DNA from: Eubacteriales bacterium
Lineage (GTDB): Bacteria; Bacillota; Clostridia; Lachnospirales; Lachnospiraceae
Length of the DNA: 35,341 nucleotides
Direction: 5' to 3'
NCBI GenBank assembly: GCA_030536555.1
Contig: JAUNPU010000035.1
Coordinates: 1 to 35,341 of the forward strand
Positions 16,666-25,193 of this stretch are shown one piece after another. A model generated the notes under the pieces. The model was given only the letters and a program-made list of their open reading frames with translations, searched no databases and was not told where the DNA came from. Each line of letters begins with the position of its first letter. Position 1 is the first letter of the stretch. The translations under genes were made by a program, and so were the position numbers.

Positions 16666-18003
16666 ATGAAATTGAAAAAAATCGCATCATTATCACTGGC
16701 AGCAGTTATGGCATTATCACTGACCGCATGCGGCGGCGGCGCTTCGGAAGCACCGGCAGAGAACAAGACAGAGACGAAAGCAGAAGGCGGGGCAGCAGCA
16801 CCGGCAGAGGGCGGTGAGGTTGTGATCAACTTCTTCCATCGCTGGCCCAACGACCCGAAGAACTCCATGTTCAAAGAGCTGATTCAGCAGTACATGGATG
16901 AGAATCCGAACGTAACCATCAATATGGATTGCATTTTAAATGACCAGTACAAAGAGAAAATCCGTATGGTTGTAAGTACCGACGAAGTACCGGATATCTT
17001 CTCATCCTGGTCCGGCACCTTTGCACAGGAGATGATCGCTTCCGGCAACGTGTCTGAGTTAAATGAGATGTATGAGGCAGATACCGACTGGTCTTCCGCA
17101 ATCGCACAGGCAAGCGTGGATGGATTTACCTTCGACGGCAAGATCTATGCGGCTCCCTGGTCTCAGGATGGCAAGGTATTCTACTACAACAAGAAGATCT
17201 TCGCTGAGAACAACCTGGAAGTACCGAAGACCTGGAACGAGTTCATTTCCGTGCTGGATGCTCTGAAGGCAGCAGGCTATGAGACTCCGGTGGTAGAGGG
17301 TCTGGCTGATAACTGGGCAATCCTGCATTATCTGGGAACCATGAATCAGAGAATGGTAGATCCGGCTGTGCTGACGAAGGACTATGACCCGGCAACCGGC
17401 GAATTCACCGATCCGGCTTATACAGAGGTTCTGAAGAAATGGCAGCAGCTGACCTCCTACATGGGAGAGACCTGCGTGGCAATCGATCATGAGACCGCAA
17501 GAAATACCTACTTTGCAACCGGCGAAGCTCCGATCATGTATCTGCAGTTTGCTGAGATCCCGATGTTAGAGAAGGCTATTCCGGAAGACTTTGAGTACGG
17601 ATTCTTCAACTTCCCGGCATTTGAGGAAGGCAAGGGCGATGCAAATGCATTGACAGGCGCACCGGAAGGCTTTATGATCAGTAATAAGGCAAAGAATCCG
17701 GAAGAGTGCCAGAAGTTCTTAAAGTGGCTGGTAAGCAAGAACGGCGGCGAGGCTCTGACCACCAAGTGCGGCGATATCTCCAGCGTAGCCGGTGCAGTGG
17801 ATGAGAGCAATGCACTTCCGGCACAGTTAGAGGCTATGGACATCATCAAGTCCGCTTCTACTCTGGCACCGTGGTTTGATAATGCATGTGATGCATCTGT
17901 TTATACCGTATATGGTCAGGGCGCTCAGGCCATTGCAACCGGAGACGAGACCCCGGAGAGCGTAATGGAACAGGTTCAGGAGGCTGCGGCATCCTTGCAC
18001 TAA
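16666..18003 (+). CDS. frlO: ABC sugar-type substrate-binding lipoprotein (FrlO-like)
   Basis: Family 1 extracellular solute-binding protein, anchored outside the membrane by lipidation. The signal peptide ends in a clear lipobox LTAC followed by GGGAS, then a low-complexity Ala/Glu linker of about 30 residues. Binding-protein features include INFFHRWPND at the start of the mature domain, FDGKIYAAPWSQDGKVFYYNKK in the middle, and the late helix-rich lobe. The ATG at 16666 is preferred to 16660, because AGGAGG at 16652-16657 leaves only 2 nt before the earlier one. By its place between frlB and two permeases it should bind fructosamines. The TrpTrp-rich sugar site cannot be assigned from sequence alone. 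Confidence 0.85.
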   Translation: MKLKKIASLSLAAVMALSLTACGGGASEAPAENKTETKAEGGAAAPAEGGEVVINFFHRWPNDPKNSMFKELIQQYMDENPNVTINMDCILNDQYKEKIRMVVSTDEVPDIFSSWSGTFAQEMIASGNVSELNEMYEADTDWSSAIAQASVDGFTFDGKIYAAPWSQDGKVFYYNKKIFAENNLEVPKTWNEFISVLDALKAAGYETPVVEGLADNWAILHYLGTMNQRMVDPAVLTKDYDPATGEFTDPAYTEVLKKWQQLTSYMGETCVAIDHETARNTYFATGEAPIMYLQFAEIPMLEKAIPEDFEYGFFNFPAFEEGKGDANALTGAPEGFMISNKAKNPEECQKFLKWLVSKNGGEALTTKCGDISSVAGAVDESNALPAQLEAMDIIKSASTLAPWFDNACDASVYTVYGQGAQAIATGDETPESVMEQVQEAAASLH

Positions 18004-18051
18004 GTAAGTTGACCGGGAGTGGGCGAGAGCCTGCTTCCGGACGATGAAGAG

Positions 18052-18951
18052 ATGGGATGGATCATTTTGAAGAAAAAACGAAATTTACAGGCTTTGCTTT
18101 TTGCAATACCGGCGCTTATTATCCTTGGAACATTTGTATATTTTCCTCTGATTCGAAATATTATCTACAGCTTTCAGGATTTTACCCTGTCCTCCACCAC
18201 GAAGGAGTGGGTGGGACTGGATAACTACAGAACCCTTCTGTCAGACAAGACGATCCTGATCTGTCTGAAGAACAATATTCTGTATGCGCTGATTTCCATT
18301 GTGATTCAGGTCGGATTCGGTCTGGTGCTTGCGGCAGTCCTGGAAGATGTGGCATTCCACAAGTTCGCACCGTTCTTAAGAAGTGTGTACTTTATCCCGA
18401 CGGTCATTTCCATGACGGTAGTCTGCCTGCTGTTTGAGTTCGTGTACAACCCGCAGATGGGTCTGTTAAACAGTTTTCTGGAGCTGATCGGTCTGGATGA
18501 GCTGACAGCGGTATGGCTGGGCAGCAAGAAGACTGCCATGTATGCGGTCATTGCCGTGTCTCAGTGGCAGAGTACCGGTTACGTGACGATGCTGTTCATC
18601 GTGGCGATTCAGAAGATTCCGAGAGACTTATATGAGGCAGCAGAGGTAGACGGAGCAAGCAAGATCAAGAGGTTTTTCTATATTACGGTTCCACAGGTAA
18701 AGCAGATGTTCTTCGTAACCATGATCCTGACCGTGGTTGGTGCATTTACCGTATTCAATGAGCCGTATATTCTGACAGGCGGCGGTCCCGGCAAGGCGAC
18801 GATGGTATTGTCCCTGCATATGTACCAGACCGGCTTCGTCAAGAACAATATGGGCTATGCTTCAACCATTGCCATGCTGATCTTCGTGATCACGGCAATT
18901 CTGTCCTCTGTTCAGTTCTTTACTTACGGCACAGAAAAGGAGGATCGGTAA
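18052..18951 (+). CDS. frlN: ABC permease subunit (FrlN-like)
   Basis: MalF-type inner-membrane permease with six hydrophobic helices, beginning LQALLFAIPALIILGTFVYF. The EAA loop that contacts the ATPase reads EAAEVDGASKIKRFFYITVP near residue 195. The start is uncertain: ATG 18052 is chosen, but TTG 18067 would also give a normal N-terminus, and a GTG at 18019 lacks a good ribosome binding site. It overlaps the next permease by one base (TAATG), so the two are translationally coupled and probably form the heterodimeric channel. No ATPase gene lies in the window. Confidence 0.88.
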   Translation: MGWIILKKKRNLQALLFAIPALIILGTFVYFPLIRNIIYSFQDFTLSSTTKEWVGLDNYRTLLSDKTILICLKNNILYALISIVIQVGFGLVLAAVLEDVAFHKFAPFLRSVYFIPTVISMTVVCLLFEFVYNPQMGLLNSFLELIGLDELTAVWLGSKKTAMYAVIAVSQWQSTGYVTMLFIVAIQKIPRDLYEAAEVDGASKIKRFFYITVPQVKQMFFVTMILTVVGAFTVFNEPYILTGGGPGKATMVLSLHMYQTGFVKNNMGYASTIAMLIFVITAILSSVQFFTYGTEKEDR

Positions 18952-19799
18952 TGAAAGCAGGAAAGCAGTTAAAGCGCAGAATCTACGGAGCCGGCGAGAT
19001 GCTCTGGTTCGTGATTCTGATTGTGCTTGCAGCATTGATCCTTTATCCGTTGTTCTGGATTCTGATGTCCTCCTTCAAGGACTATCAGGGAATCTACGGA
19101 GATGTGTGGGGACTTCCGTCCATCTGGCATATTGAGAACTATGCGACAGCATGGAACAAGGGAATCTCCCAGTATTTCATAAACAGTGGAATCGTGACCC
19201 TGTCTACGATTCTCGGCGTGGTGTTATTTGCATCCTTCGCGGCATTTGGCGTCTGCCAGTTAAAAGGCGCACTGGGCAATGTGATCTTCCTAATCTGCAT
19301 GTGCGGACTGCTTCTGTCCCCGCAGGTATGCCTGCTTCCGCTGTTTATGCTGTTAAAATCATTAAAGCTGAAAAATACCCTCTGGGCAATGATCCTGCCG
19401 TACATCGCATTCCGTCTTCCGGTATCGATCATGATGATCCGCTCCTTCTTCGTGGGCATCTCAAAGGAGCTGGAAGAAGCGGCAACCATCGACGGCGCTA
19501 CATTGTTCCAGATATACAAGGATATTTACCTTCCGCTGTCCAAACCGATCCTGTCCACGGTCATCATCATGAGTGCATACTATTCGTGGAATGAGTTCGT
19601 GTTTGCAACCATCTTCGTGGACAGTTCCAAGCTCCGTACTATTCCCGTAGGACTGATGACCTTCCGTGATGGTCTGATGACAGAGTGGGGCGTCGTATTA
19701 GCCGGAATGGTGATCGCATGTCTGCCGATCATGACTCTGTTCCTGCTGATGCAGCGGAACTTTGTAAGAGGTATGACAGCCGGTGCAGTGAAAGGATGA
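18951..19799 (+). CDS. frlM: ABC permease subunit (FrlM-like)
   Basis: MalG-type permease, 282 residues, six membrane helices, with an EAA loop EEAATIDGATLFQIYKDIYL near residues 181-200. AAGGAGG lies just before the ATG, which overlaps the stop of the previous gene. Together with the preceding permease and the binding protein it makes the transport part of the frl system. An ATPase must come from elsewhere, as with the shared MsmX/FrlP-type ATPases of Bacillus, which is established for that organism and inferred here. Confidence 0.9.
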   Translation: MKAGKQLKRRIYGAGEMLWFVILIVLAALILYPLFWILMSSFKDYQGIYGDVWGLPSIWHIENYATAWNKGISQYFINSGIVTLSTILGVVLFASFAAFGVCQLKGALGNVIFLICMCGLLLSPQVCLLPLFMLLKSLKLKNTLWAMILPYIAFRLPVSIMMIRSFFVGISKELEEAATIDGATLFQIYKDIYLPLSKPILSTVIIMSAYYSWNEFVFATIFVDSSKLRTIPVGLMTFRDGLMTEWGVVLAGMVIACLPIMTLFLLMQRNFVRGMTAGAVKG

Positions 19800-19805
19800 T
19801 GAGAG

Positions 19806-20621
19806 ATGAAGTTAATAGCCATTGGAGATAATGTAACAGACTGCTATATGGATGAGGGCGTGTATTTCCCGGGGGGAAATGCAGTCAACGTAGCGGTGAA
19901 CTGCAAAAAGAACGGCGCCGAGAAGGTCAACTATATCGGTGTGTTCGGCAATGACGAGCGGGCGGACTATATCAAGGAGTGCCTGACCGAGGAAGGCGTG
20001 ACCTATGACCGTTCCAGAAAGGTCTATGCACATACCGGGCAGCCGAGAGTCTACTTAAAGGACGGCGACCGTGTATTCGGACCGGGACTGCGGGACAGCT
20101 GTCAGCATCTGTTTGCAATCCGGATCGTGCCGGAGGATGTGGAAATCATCAAAGAGTACGATATCTGCCATACCAGCTGCTACTCCAACCTGGAATATGA
20201 GCTGCCGCAGCTTTCGAAGATCTGCCAGGTATCCTTTGACTTCTCCGACCGCAGAGAGGAGTCCTACTTAGAGCGCACCTGTCCGTATCTGACCTATGCG
20301 TTTTTCTCCGGTTCCGATATGACCGAGGAGGAGTGCGAGGCATTTATGGCTTATGTGCATGAGCTGGGAACGAAGGTGGTGGGAATCACCAGAGGCTCGA
20401 AGGGCGCGATCTTCTATGACGGTGAGAAGTACTACCGCCAGGGCATCAAGAAGGTGGAGGCAGTCGATACCATGGGTGCAGGAGACAGCTTTATCGCCGG
20501 ATTCCTGACCGCATACGGAGACGGGAAGCCGATGGAGGAGGCGCTGGACTATGCAGCAGAGCGCTCCGCCCTGACCTGTACCGTGCGGGGCGGATTCGGA
20601 CATCCCCATGTAATGGAATAA
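19806..20621 (+). CDS. frlD: PfkB-family fructosamine kinase (FrlD-like)
   Basis: FrlD phosphorylates the sugar carbon 6 of fructoselysine or a related fructosamine, making the substrate for FrlB. The PfkB signature is complete: FPGGNAVNVAVNCKKNGAE near residues 21-39, and the catalytic DTMGAGDSFIAGFLTAYG near 219-236. The segments DRVFGPG and VSFDFSDR match positions conserved in E. coli FrlD. The length (271) is normal. It begins 6 bp after the permease gene and ends at a terminator, closing the transport-and-catabolism operon. Another ketohexose kinase role is possible on sequence alone, but the gene order argues for FrlD. Confidence 0.86.
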   Translation: MKLIAIGDNVTDCYMDEGVYFPGGNAVNVAVNCKKNGAEKVNYIGVFGNDERADYIKECLTEEGVTYDRSRKVYAHTGQPRVYLKDGDRVFGPGLRDSCQHLFAIRIVPEDVEIIKEYDICHTSCYSNLEYELPQLSKICQVSFDFSDRREESYLERTCPYLTYAFFSGSDMTEEECEAFMAYVHELGTKVVGITRGSKGAIFYDGEKYYRQGIKKVEAVDTMGAGDSFIAGFLTAYGDGKPMEEALDYAAERSALTCTVRGGFGHPHVME

Positions 20622-20646
20622 AACTGTAAATATGAAAACATGAGAG

Positions 20647-20684
20647 AAGACCAGAAAGAATACGCATCTTTCCGGTCTTTTCTT
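20647..20684 (+). terminator. Terminator of the frl operon
   Basis: AAGACCAGAAAGA (20647-20659) pairs at 12 of 13 positions with TCTTTCCGGTCTT (20667-20679) around a 7-nt loop and runs into TTCTT. Confidence 0.85.
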
Positions 20685-20694
20685 GAATAAGCAA

Positions 20695-20771
20695 TTGAAT
20701 CGGCGGTGGTTCTATTATATAATGAGATAATAGATATTAATATGAGTTGTGGGCATTGTTATAGATCAACA
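20695..20771 (+). promoter_or_regulatory. Promoter and possible operator of the two regulator genes
   Basis: TTGAAT (20695-20700) and a perfect TATAAT (20718-20723) are 17 bp apart. About 30 bp further, TGTTATAGATCAACA (20757-20771) is an imperfect dyad with one GTTATA half-site, suggesting autoregulation. Confidence 0.7.
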
Positions 20772-20812
20772 GGGATGAAATGTCTGCCAATTCACAGAAG
20801 AGGAGCAGAAGT

Positions 20813-21583
20813 ATGTTGTTGGATCAGAATACGTCAGTTCCGTTGTATGAGCAGCTGAAAGAGGCGATCAAGGCGGACATTGGCAGTGGTGTGTATCATC
20901 CGGGCGGACGGATGCCAAGCGAGACGGAACTGGAACAGAAGTATCAGGTCAGCCGTATTACGGTGCGGCGTGCCATCAAGGAGCTGTGCGATGAGGAGAT
21001 CCTGGTCAGAAAGCAGGGAAAGGGAACCTTTGTGCTGGACCATGAGAAGTATCGGCGGCTGGACCGTACAGTAGGCGGATTCCATGATATGATGGAGAAG
21101 GAGGGCAAGAAGATCACCGTGGACATTCTGGAGAAGTCCATCGTCAGGGTAAAGCCTTCCTATGCCAGAGATCTGCACATCGATCCGGAGGACGATGTGG
21201 TGTACATGAAGCGTCTGATGTATGCCAATGATGTGCCGATCATGATCGATACCACCTATATTCCCCTGAAGAAGTTTCCGGGGATTTATGAGAAGCTGGT
21301 GGGCAATGTGGCGCTGTTTCGTCTGATGGAGCAGGATTACGGTGTGCATCTGGAGCGGTATTACAAGGTGCTGAAGGTGCAGAAGGCAAGCAAGGAGATG
21401 AGCAGGCTTCTTGGCTGTCATGCGGGAGATCCGGTATTTGATCTGTTTAAGGTCACCTATGACAGGGAGGGGATTCCGCAGAATATCTCCGTTTCCATTC
21501 TGAAGGGAGAGGGTACCAAATATGTGATTTCCAACAGTGATGGAGATGAACTGAACCAGGGAGAACTCAGCTGGCGCGTATAG
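20813..21583 (+). CDS. frlR: GntR-family regulator with UTRA domain (FrlR-like)
   Basis: HutC-subfamily GntR repressor: winged helix near residues 10-75 (SVPLYEQLKEAI, RMPSETELEQKYQVSRITVR, GKGTFV) and a UTRA effector domain that in this subfamily binds a phosphorylated sugar or amine sugar. The ATG at 20813 is chosen because AGAGGAG lies 7 nt upstream; an ATG 11 codons earlier has a weaker site. It lies directly after the frl operon terminator with its own promoter, which fits FrlR of Bacillus. The likely effector is a fructosamine-6-phosphate. A second, related regulator follows 38 bp downstream. Confidence 0.88.
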   Translation: MLLDQNTSVPLYEQLKEAIKADIGSGVYHPGGRMPSETELEQKYQVSRITVRRAIKELCDEEILVRKQGKGTFVLDHEKYRRLDRTVGGFHDMMEKEGKKITVDILEKSIVRVKPSYARDLHIDPEDDVVYMKRLMYANDVPIMIDTTYIPLKKFPGIYEKLVGNVALFRLMEQDYGVHLERYYKVLKVQKASKEMSRLLGCHAGDPVFDLFKVTYDREGIPQNISVSILKGEGTKYVISNSDGDELNQGELSWRV

Positions 21584-21621
21584 ACTTGAATCTGAATAAG
21601 GAGAGAAGGGAACCAGAGAAC

Positions 21622-22344
21622 ATGAAGGATATGATGGCGACGCCGCTGTATCAGCAGATAAAAGAGGACATCAAGAGTGAGATTCAGAAAGGGCGGTATC
21701 AGCCCAATGATCAGATTCCGCCGGAGCCGGAACTGAGCCGGGAGTATTCTGTCAGCCGGATCACGGTGCGCCGCGCCATCGAGGAGCTGTGCAATGAGGG
21801 ATATCTGATCAAGCGGCAGGGGCGGGGAACCTTCGTCAGCAGTTCCCGGATTCAGAGAAAGATGAGCAACGGCAACAAGATGGAGAGCTTCAGCAAGACC
21901 TGTCAGAACTACCATATGCAGCCGGGAGCCAGACTGCTGACCTGTCAGATCGTTCCAGCCAGACAGGAAGAGCAGGAGTTCTTCGGTATGAAGAAGGATG
22001 ATCTGCTGGTCTATGTGGAGCGCGTCCGGACAGCGGATGGTCTGCCGATCTTTCTGGAGAATCAGTTCTTTCCCTATCCGGAGTTTCGGAAGCTGCTGGA
22101 TGAGGAGCTGAATGATACGTCCCTGTTTCAGGTGGTGGAGAAGATCAGCGGGCGCAGACCCGTGGAATCAAAGCGCAGTACGGTGGAGGTCACCAGAGCC
22201 TCCGCAGAGCAGGCACAGAAGCTGGGGGTGTCTCTGGGAGAGCCGCTTCTGCATCTGAACGGGTATTTTTTGGACCAGGATGGCAGACCCCTTTGTATCG
22301 GACGGCAGTATTACATCGGCAGTCGTTATATGTTTGAACTGTAA
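21622..22344 (+). CDS. Second GntR/UTRA regulator
   Basis: About 240 residues with the same architecture as the preceding gene: a DNA-binding domain PLYQQIKEDIKSEI, QIPPEPELSREYSVSRITVR, GRGTFVS, then UTRA. The recognition helix SVSRITVRRAIEELCNEGYL is nearly the same as that of its neighbour (QVSRITVRRAIKELCDEEIL), so the two may read closely related operators. The UTRA parts differ much more, pointing to different effectors. The start at 21622 is the best ATG; a TTG at 21586 is open but unlikely. It ends at a terminator just upstream of the PTS operon, which is its probable target. Confidence 0.87.
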   Translation: MKDMMATPLYQQIKEDIKSEIQKGRYQPNDQIPPEPELSREYSVSRITVRRAIEELCNEGYLIKRQGRGTFVSSSRIQRKMSNGNKMESFSKTCQNYHMQPGARLLTCQIVPARQEEQEFFGMKKDDLLVYVERVRTADGLPIFLENQFFPYPEFRKLLDEELNDTSLFQVVEKISGRRPVESKRSTVEVTRASAEQAQKLGVSLGEPLLHLNGYFLDQDGRPLCIGRQYYIGSRYMFEL

Positions 22345-22369
22345 GTTGTTATGGATTTTTAAGACAAGC

Positions 22370-22400
22370 AAGGACAACCGGAAATGGCTGTCCTTTTTTT
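22370..22400 (+). terminator. Terminator after the regulator pair
   Basis: AAGGACAACC (22370-22379) pairs with GGCTGTCCTT (22386-22395) with one mismatch, loop GGAAAT, followed by a run of T. Confidence 0.9.
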
Positions 22401-22494
22401 GTCTATTTCTTGAAAAAAAGAAGGTAAATATGCATAAAAACATAGGCATAAAATTATGCACTTATACAAAAGAAGATTTTTCGTTCAAAAGATA

Positions 22495-22522
22495 TTGACA
22501 AAATGCTGAAATAGATTATCAT
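22495..22522 (+). promoter_or_regulatory. Promoter of the mannose-family PTS operon
   Basis: A perfect TTGACA (22495-22500) and TATCAT (22517-22522) are 16 bp apart. No -24/-12 sigma-54 element is seen, unlike several mannose-family PTS operons controlled by LevR-type activators. Confidence 0.75.
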
Positions 22523-22545
22523 ATAAGTATAACAAATAGAGACAT

Positions 22546-22574
22546 CTATAACGTCTAAAATGTAGAGGTTATAG
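22546..22574 (+). promoter_or_regulatory. 29-bp dyad, likely GntR operator of the PTS operon
   Basis: The dyad has outer arms CTATAAC (22546-22552) and GTTATAG (22568-22574) and inner CTA/TAG (22555-22557, 22563-22565), 12 of 14 positions symmetric. It starts about 17 bp after the predicted transcription start. A further GTATAACA half-site lies at 22527-22534. Confidence 0.7.
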
Positions 22575-22611
22575 AGAAGAGAATGGAACGGATAAAAGGA
22601 AGGAGATAGGT

Positions 22612-23034
22612 ATGAATCAGATTATCCTGGCTTCTCACGGGGACCTGTCGGCAGGTATGAAGGATACGGTTTCCATGGTATTCGGAGATTTGCCGAACCT
22701 CTATGTGGTGGCAACCACCAGAGATGAGAAGGAAAGCGTGGGAACGGTTACGCGCCGTCTGCTGGACAGCTTCCAGCCGGAGGATCAGGTATTTATCCTG
22801 ACGGATGTACTTGGAGGAAGCGTGAACAATGAGATGATGGTGCTGCTGAGGGACTACCCGGAAGTGACCCTGATCTGTGGCATGAATCTCAGTCTGGTGC
22901 TGAACCTGGCGCTGGCTGTGGAGCCGCTGTCACCGGAGGCGGTCGAGAACATGATCGCACAGGCAAGAGAGCAGATTATCAACTGTACCGCAATGCTTAA
23001 GAATGCAGCGGAAGAAGAGGAGGATGACTTATGA
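22612..23034 (+). CDS. PTS mannose/fructose-family IIA component
   Basis: Cytoplasmic phosphocarrier of the mannose PTS family, 140 residues. The phosphorylated histidine is in LASHGDLSAGM near residue 9, and ILTDVLGGSVNNEM near 61-74 is the family's second conserved segment. An acidic tail (EEEEDD) ends the protein. GGAGAT precedes the ATG. Its stop overlaps the IIB start (ATGA), so IIA and IIB are coupled. The nearest characterised relatives in function are the fructoselysine/glucoselysine Gfr PTS, suggested by the linked deglycase; transport of another amino sugar or sugar cannot be excluded. Confidence 0.92.
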   Translation: MNQIILASHGDLSAGMKDTVSMVFGDLPNLYVVATTRDEKESVGTVTRRLLDSFQPEDQVFILTDVLGGSVNNEMMVLLRDYPEVTLICGMNLSLVLNLALAVEPLSPEAVENMIAQAREQIINCTAMLKNAAEEEEDDL

Positions 23035-23495
23035 TCAAGTTAGTACGTTTGGATTATCGTTTACTTCATGGACAGGTTGTATTTTCCTGGTGCGGACATG
23101 TGAATGCACAGCGGATCATCGTGGTAGATGATGAGGCAGCTTCCGATGAGCTGAAGAAGTCAGCCCTCTCCTTAAGCAAGCCGGCCGGTGTCCGCCTGAA
23201 TATCTTCTCTCTGGCAACGACCCTTGCGAAGATGCCGAAGGTGGAGACCCTGAACGAGAACATTATGATGATCTTCGGCAACACCGCAACCCTGAGAGCC
23301 TTCTGTGAGGCATATCCGAAGATCAAGGAGATCAACTACGGCGGTCTTGCCAACAAGGCAGGCGCAAAGCAGTATGCAAGTGCCATCTTCATGACGGACA
23401 GTGAAGCAGATGACACCCGCAAGCTGAAGAACATGGGAATCAAGCTGTATGTACAGCAGACACCTGCTCTGAAAATAGAGTCTATGGATCTGTAG
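23031..23495 (+). CDS. PTS mannose-family IIB component
   Basis: 154 residues, a soluble IIB domain. The phosphorylated histidine lies in RLDYRLLHGQVVFSW near residue 14, the hallmark of this family (usually RxDxRxxHGQV). The middle LKKSALSLSKPAGVRLNIFSL and the late INYGGL segment match the IIB fold. IIA and IIB are separate proteins, unlike the fused ManX of E. coli. It is the second gene of the operon, overlapping IIA by 4 bases. Confidence 0.93.
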   Translation: MIKLVRLDYRLLHGQVVFSWCGHVNAQRIIVVDDEAASDELKKSALSLSKPAGVRLNIFSLATTLAKMPKVETLNENIMMIFGNTATLRAFCEAYPKIKEINYGGLANKAGAKQYASAIFMTDSEADDTRKLKNMGIKLYVQQTPALKIESMDL

Positions 23496-23521
23496 TATCA
23501 TAAAGAGGAGGAGACAAGATT

Positions 23522-24322
23522 ATGTTAGGAACATCCGTTATTTTAGCACTGGTCGGTGTATTCTGTATCATGGATTCCCGACTGCTGGGACGTCTGAATC
23601 TGGAGCGCCCGCTTATCACCTGTACCCTGGTAGGTCTTTTACTGGGGGATCTTCCTACCGGACTTACGGTAGGTGCATCTCTGGAGCTGATGAGCCTTGG
23701 CCTCGTCAACATCGGTGCAGCTGCACCGCCGGATATGAACATGGCAGCCATCATCACGGCGGCATTTGCCATCATGACAGACGCTACCACGGAGACGGCG
23801 CTGGCACTGGCAGTTCCGATCGCTCTGCTGGGACAGGCAATCGGCGTGCTGGGAAGAATCTTCCTGGCAAACTTAACCCATGTGGCAGATAATGCCATCA
23901 GCCAGGGCAAGTTCAAGCGTGCCGTACAGATGCACATTGTCTGGGGCACACTGATATATGCACTGCTGTATTTCGTACCGATCTTCCTTGCCATCTACGC
24001 AGGAACCGATGCGGTACAGGCAATCGTCAACATGATTCCGGGCTGGCTGACCGAAGGTCTGAACCTGGGTACCAAGTTCCTTACCGCTTACGGTATTGCA
24101 CTGCTGATGTCCACCATGATGAACAAGGATCTGACTGTGTACTTCTTCCTGGGATTCTTCCTGGTAGGATATCTGGGACTGAACATTACTGCAATCGCAA
24201 TCTTCGCATGTATCGCGGCAGTGATCTTAAGTGGACTGAAGTTTAAGAGCAGCGGAATGGCAGCAGCAGGCGGCGCAGATGCGCTGGATGACTACGATCC
24301 GTTGGAAGACGATGATCTGTAA
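23522..24322 (+). CDS. PTS mannose-family IIC permease component
   Basis: 266 residues, integral membrane, about seven hydrophobic segments. The family segments RPLITCTLVGLLLGD and TGLTVGASLELMSLGLVNIG near residues 29-67 are clear. IIC contributes the sugar channel with IID. The C-terminal tail is unusually acidic (YDPLEDDDL). It starts 26 bp after IIB with AGGAGGAG before the ATG and is followed by IID after 12 bp. Confidence 0.92.
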   Translation: MLGTSVILALVGVFCIMDSRLLGRLNLERPLITCTLVGLLLGDLPTGLTVGASLELMSLGLVNIGAAAPPDMNMAAIITAAFAIMTDATTETALALAVPIALLGQAIGVLGRIFLANLTHVADNAISQGKFKRAVQMHIVWGTLIYALLYFVPIFLAIYAGTDAVQAIVNMIPGWLTEGLNLGTKFLTAYGIALLMSTMMNKDLTVYFFLGFFLVGYLGLNITAIAIFACIAAVILSGLKFKSSGMAAAGGADALDDYDPLEDDDL

Positions 24323-24334
24323 GGAGGAGATGTC

Positions 24335-25177
24335 ATGAGTGAGAATAATACAGCGCTGAAAAAGCGTTCCGATTTTAAGAAGTATCTGCAGTTTTTCTGG
24401 CGGTCATGGGCCATTCAGGCATCCTGGAACTACGAGCGTCAGATGAATATGGGCTTTTTGTACGGCATTGCGCCGACCCTGGACGAGCTGTACCCGAATG
24501 AGAATGATCCGGAGCAGCTGGCACATAAGAAAGAGGCTTACGAGCGCCATATGGCATTCTACAACTGTACGCCCCAGACCAGTGCGTTTGTGCTGGGCCT
24601 GGCAGCTTCCATGGAGGAGCAGTATGCGGCAGACAGAGAGCACTTTAACCCGGAGACCATCAATGCGGTAAAGACTTCTCTGATGGGACCTTTATCCGGT
24701 GTGGGTGATTCCTTCTTCCAGGGTACGGTAAAGATCATTGCCTTTGGTCTTGGTATCTCACTGGCACAGCAGGGAAGCATTCTGGGACCGATCCTGGCAA
24801 TCCTGATCTCCCTGATTCCGTCCTGGTTCGTGACCTGGTTCGGCGGTAAGCTGGGCTATACCATGGGAAGCAAATATCTGACCAAATTACAGAGCGGCAA
24901 CCTGATGGATCAGCTGATGTACGTGTGCGGCGTTGTCGGGCTGATGGTAATCGGTGCGATGGTTGCAAGTATGGTCGGCATCGTGACGCCGATTGCATTT
25001 GAAAGCTCAGGACTGGTGATGCAGGATATTGTTGACGGCATCCTGCCGCAGGCAATCAGCCTGGTTGTCACCCTTGGCATGTTCACCCTGATTCGTAAGC
25101 GGGTATCCACCGGATGGCTGCTGGCATTATGTATCTTCGGCGGCGTGGCAATCAACGCACTGGGTATTCTGGCATAA
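24335..25177 (+). CDS. PTS mannose-family IID permease component
   Basis: 280 residues. The IID family pattern is visible: a soluble N-terminal half with ASWNYERQMNMGFLYGIAP near residues 29-47 and the segment LMGPLSGVGDSFFQGT near 113-128, which is the most conserved part of IID proteins, then C-terminal membrane helices. With IIC it forms the permease. AAGGAGGAG lies before the ATG. This completes a full IIA/IIB/IIC/IID set, so phosphoenolpyruvate-driven import needs only the general EI and HPr proteins. Confidence 0.93.
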   Translation: MSENNTALKKRSDFKKYLQFFWRSWAIQASWNYERQMNMGFLYGIAPTLDELYPNENDPEQLAHKKEAYERHMAFYNCTPQTSAFVLGLAASMEEQYAADREHFNPETINAVKTSLMGPLSGVGDSFFQGTVKIIAFGLGISLAQQGSILGPILAILISLIPSWFVTWFGGKLGYTMGSKYLTKLQSGNLMDQLMYVCGVVGLMVIGAMVASMVGIVTPIAFESSGLVMQDIVDGILPQAISLVVTLGMFTLIRKRVSTGWLLALCIFGGVAINALGILA

Positions 25178-25193
25178 GGCAGGGAGCGCGGAT

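Noticed and set aside
22441..22611. Sigma-54 promoter for the mannose-family PTS
   Set aside because: No GG-N10-GC type -24/-12 pair is seen and no LevR-type activator is encoded nearby, while a good sigma-A promoter is present.
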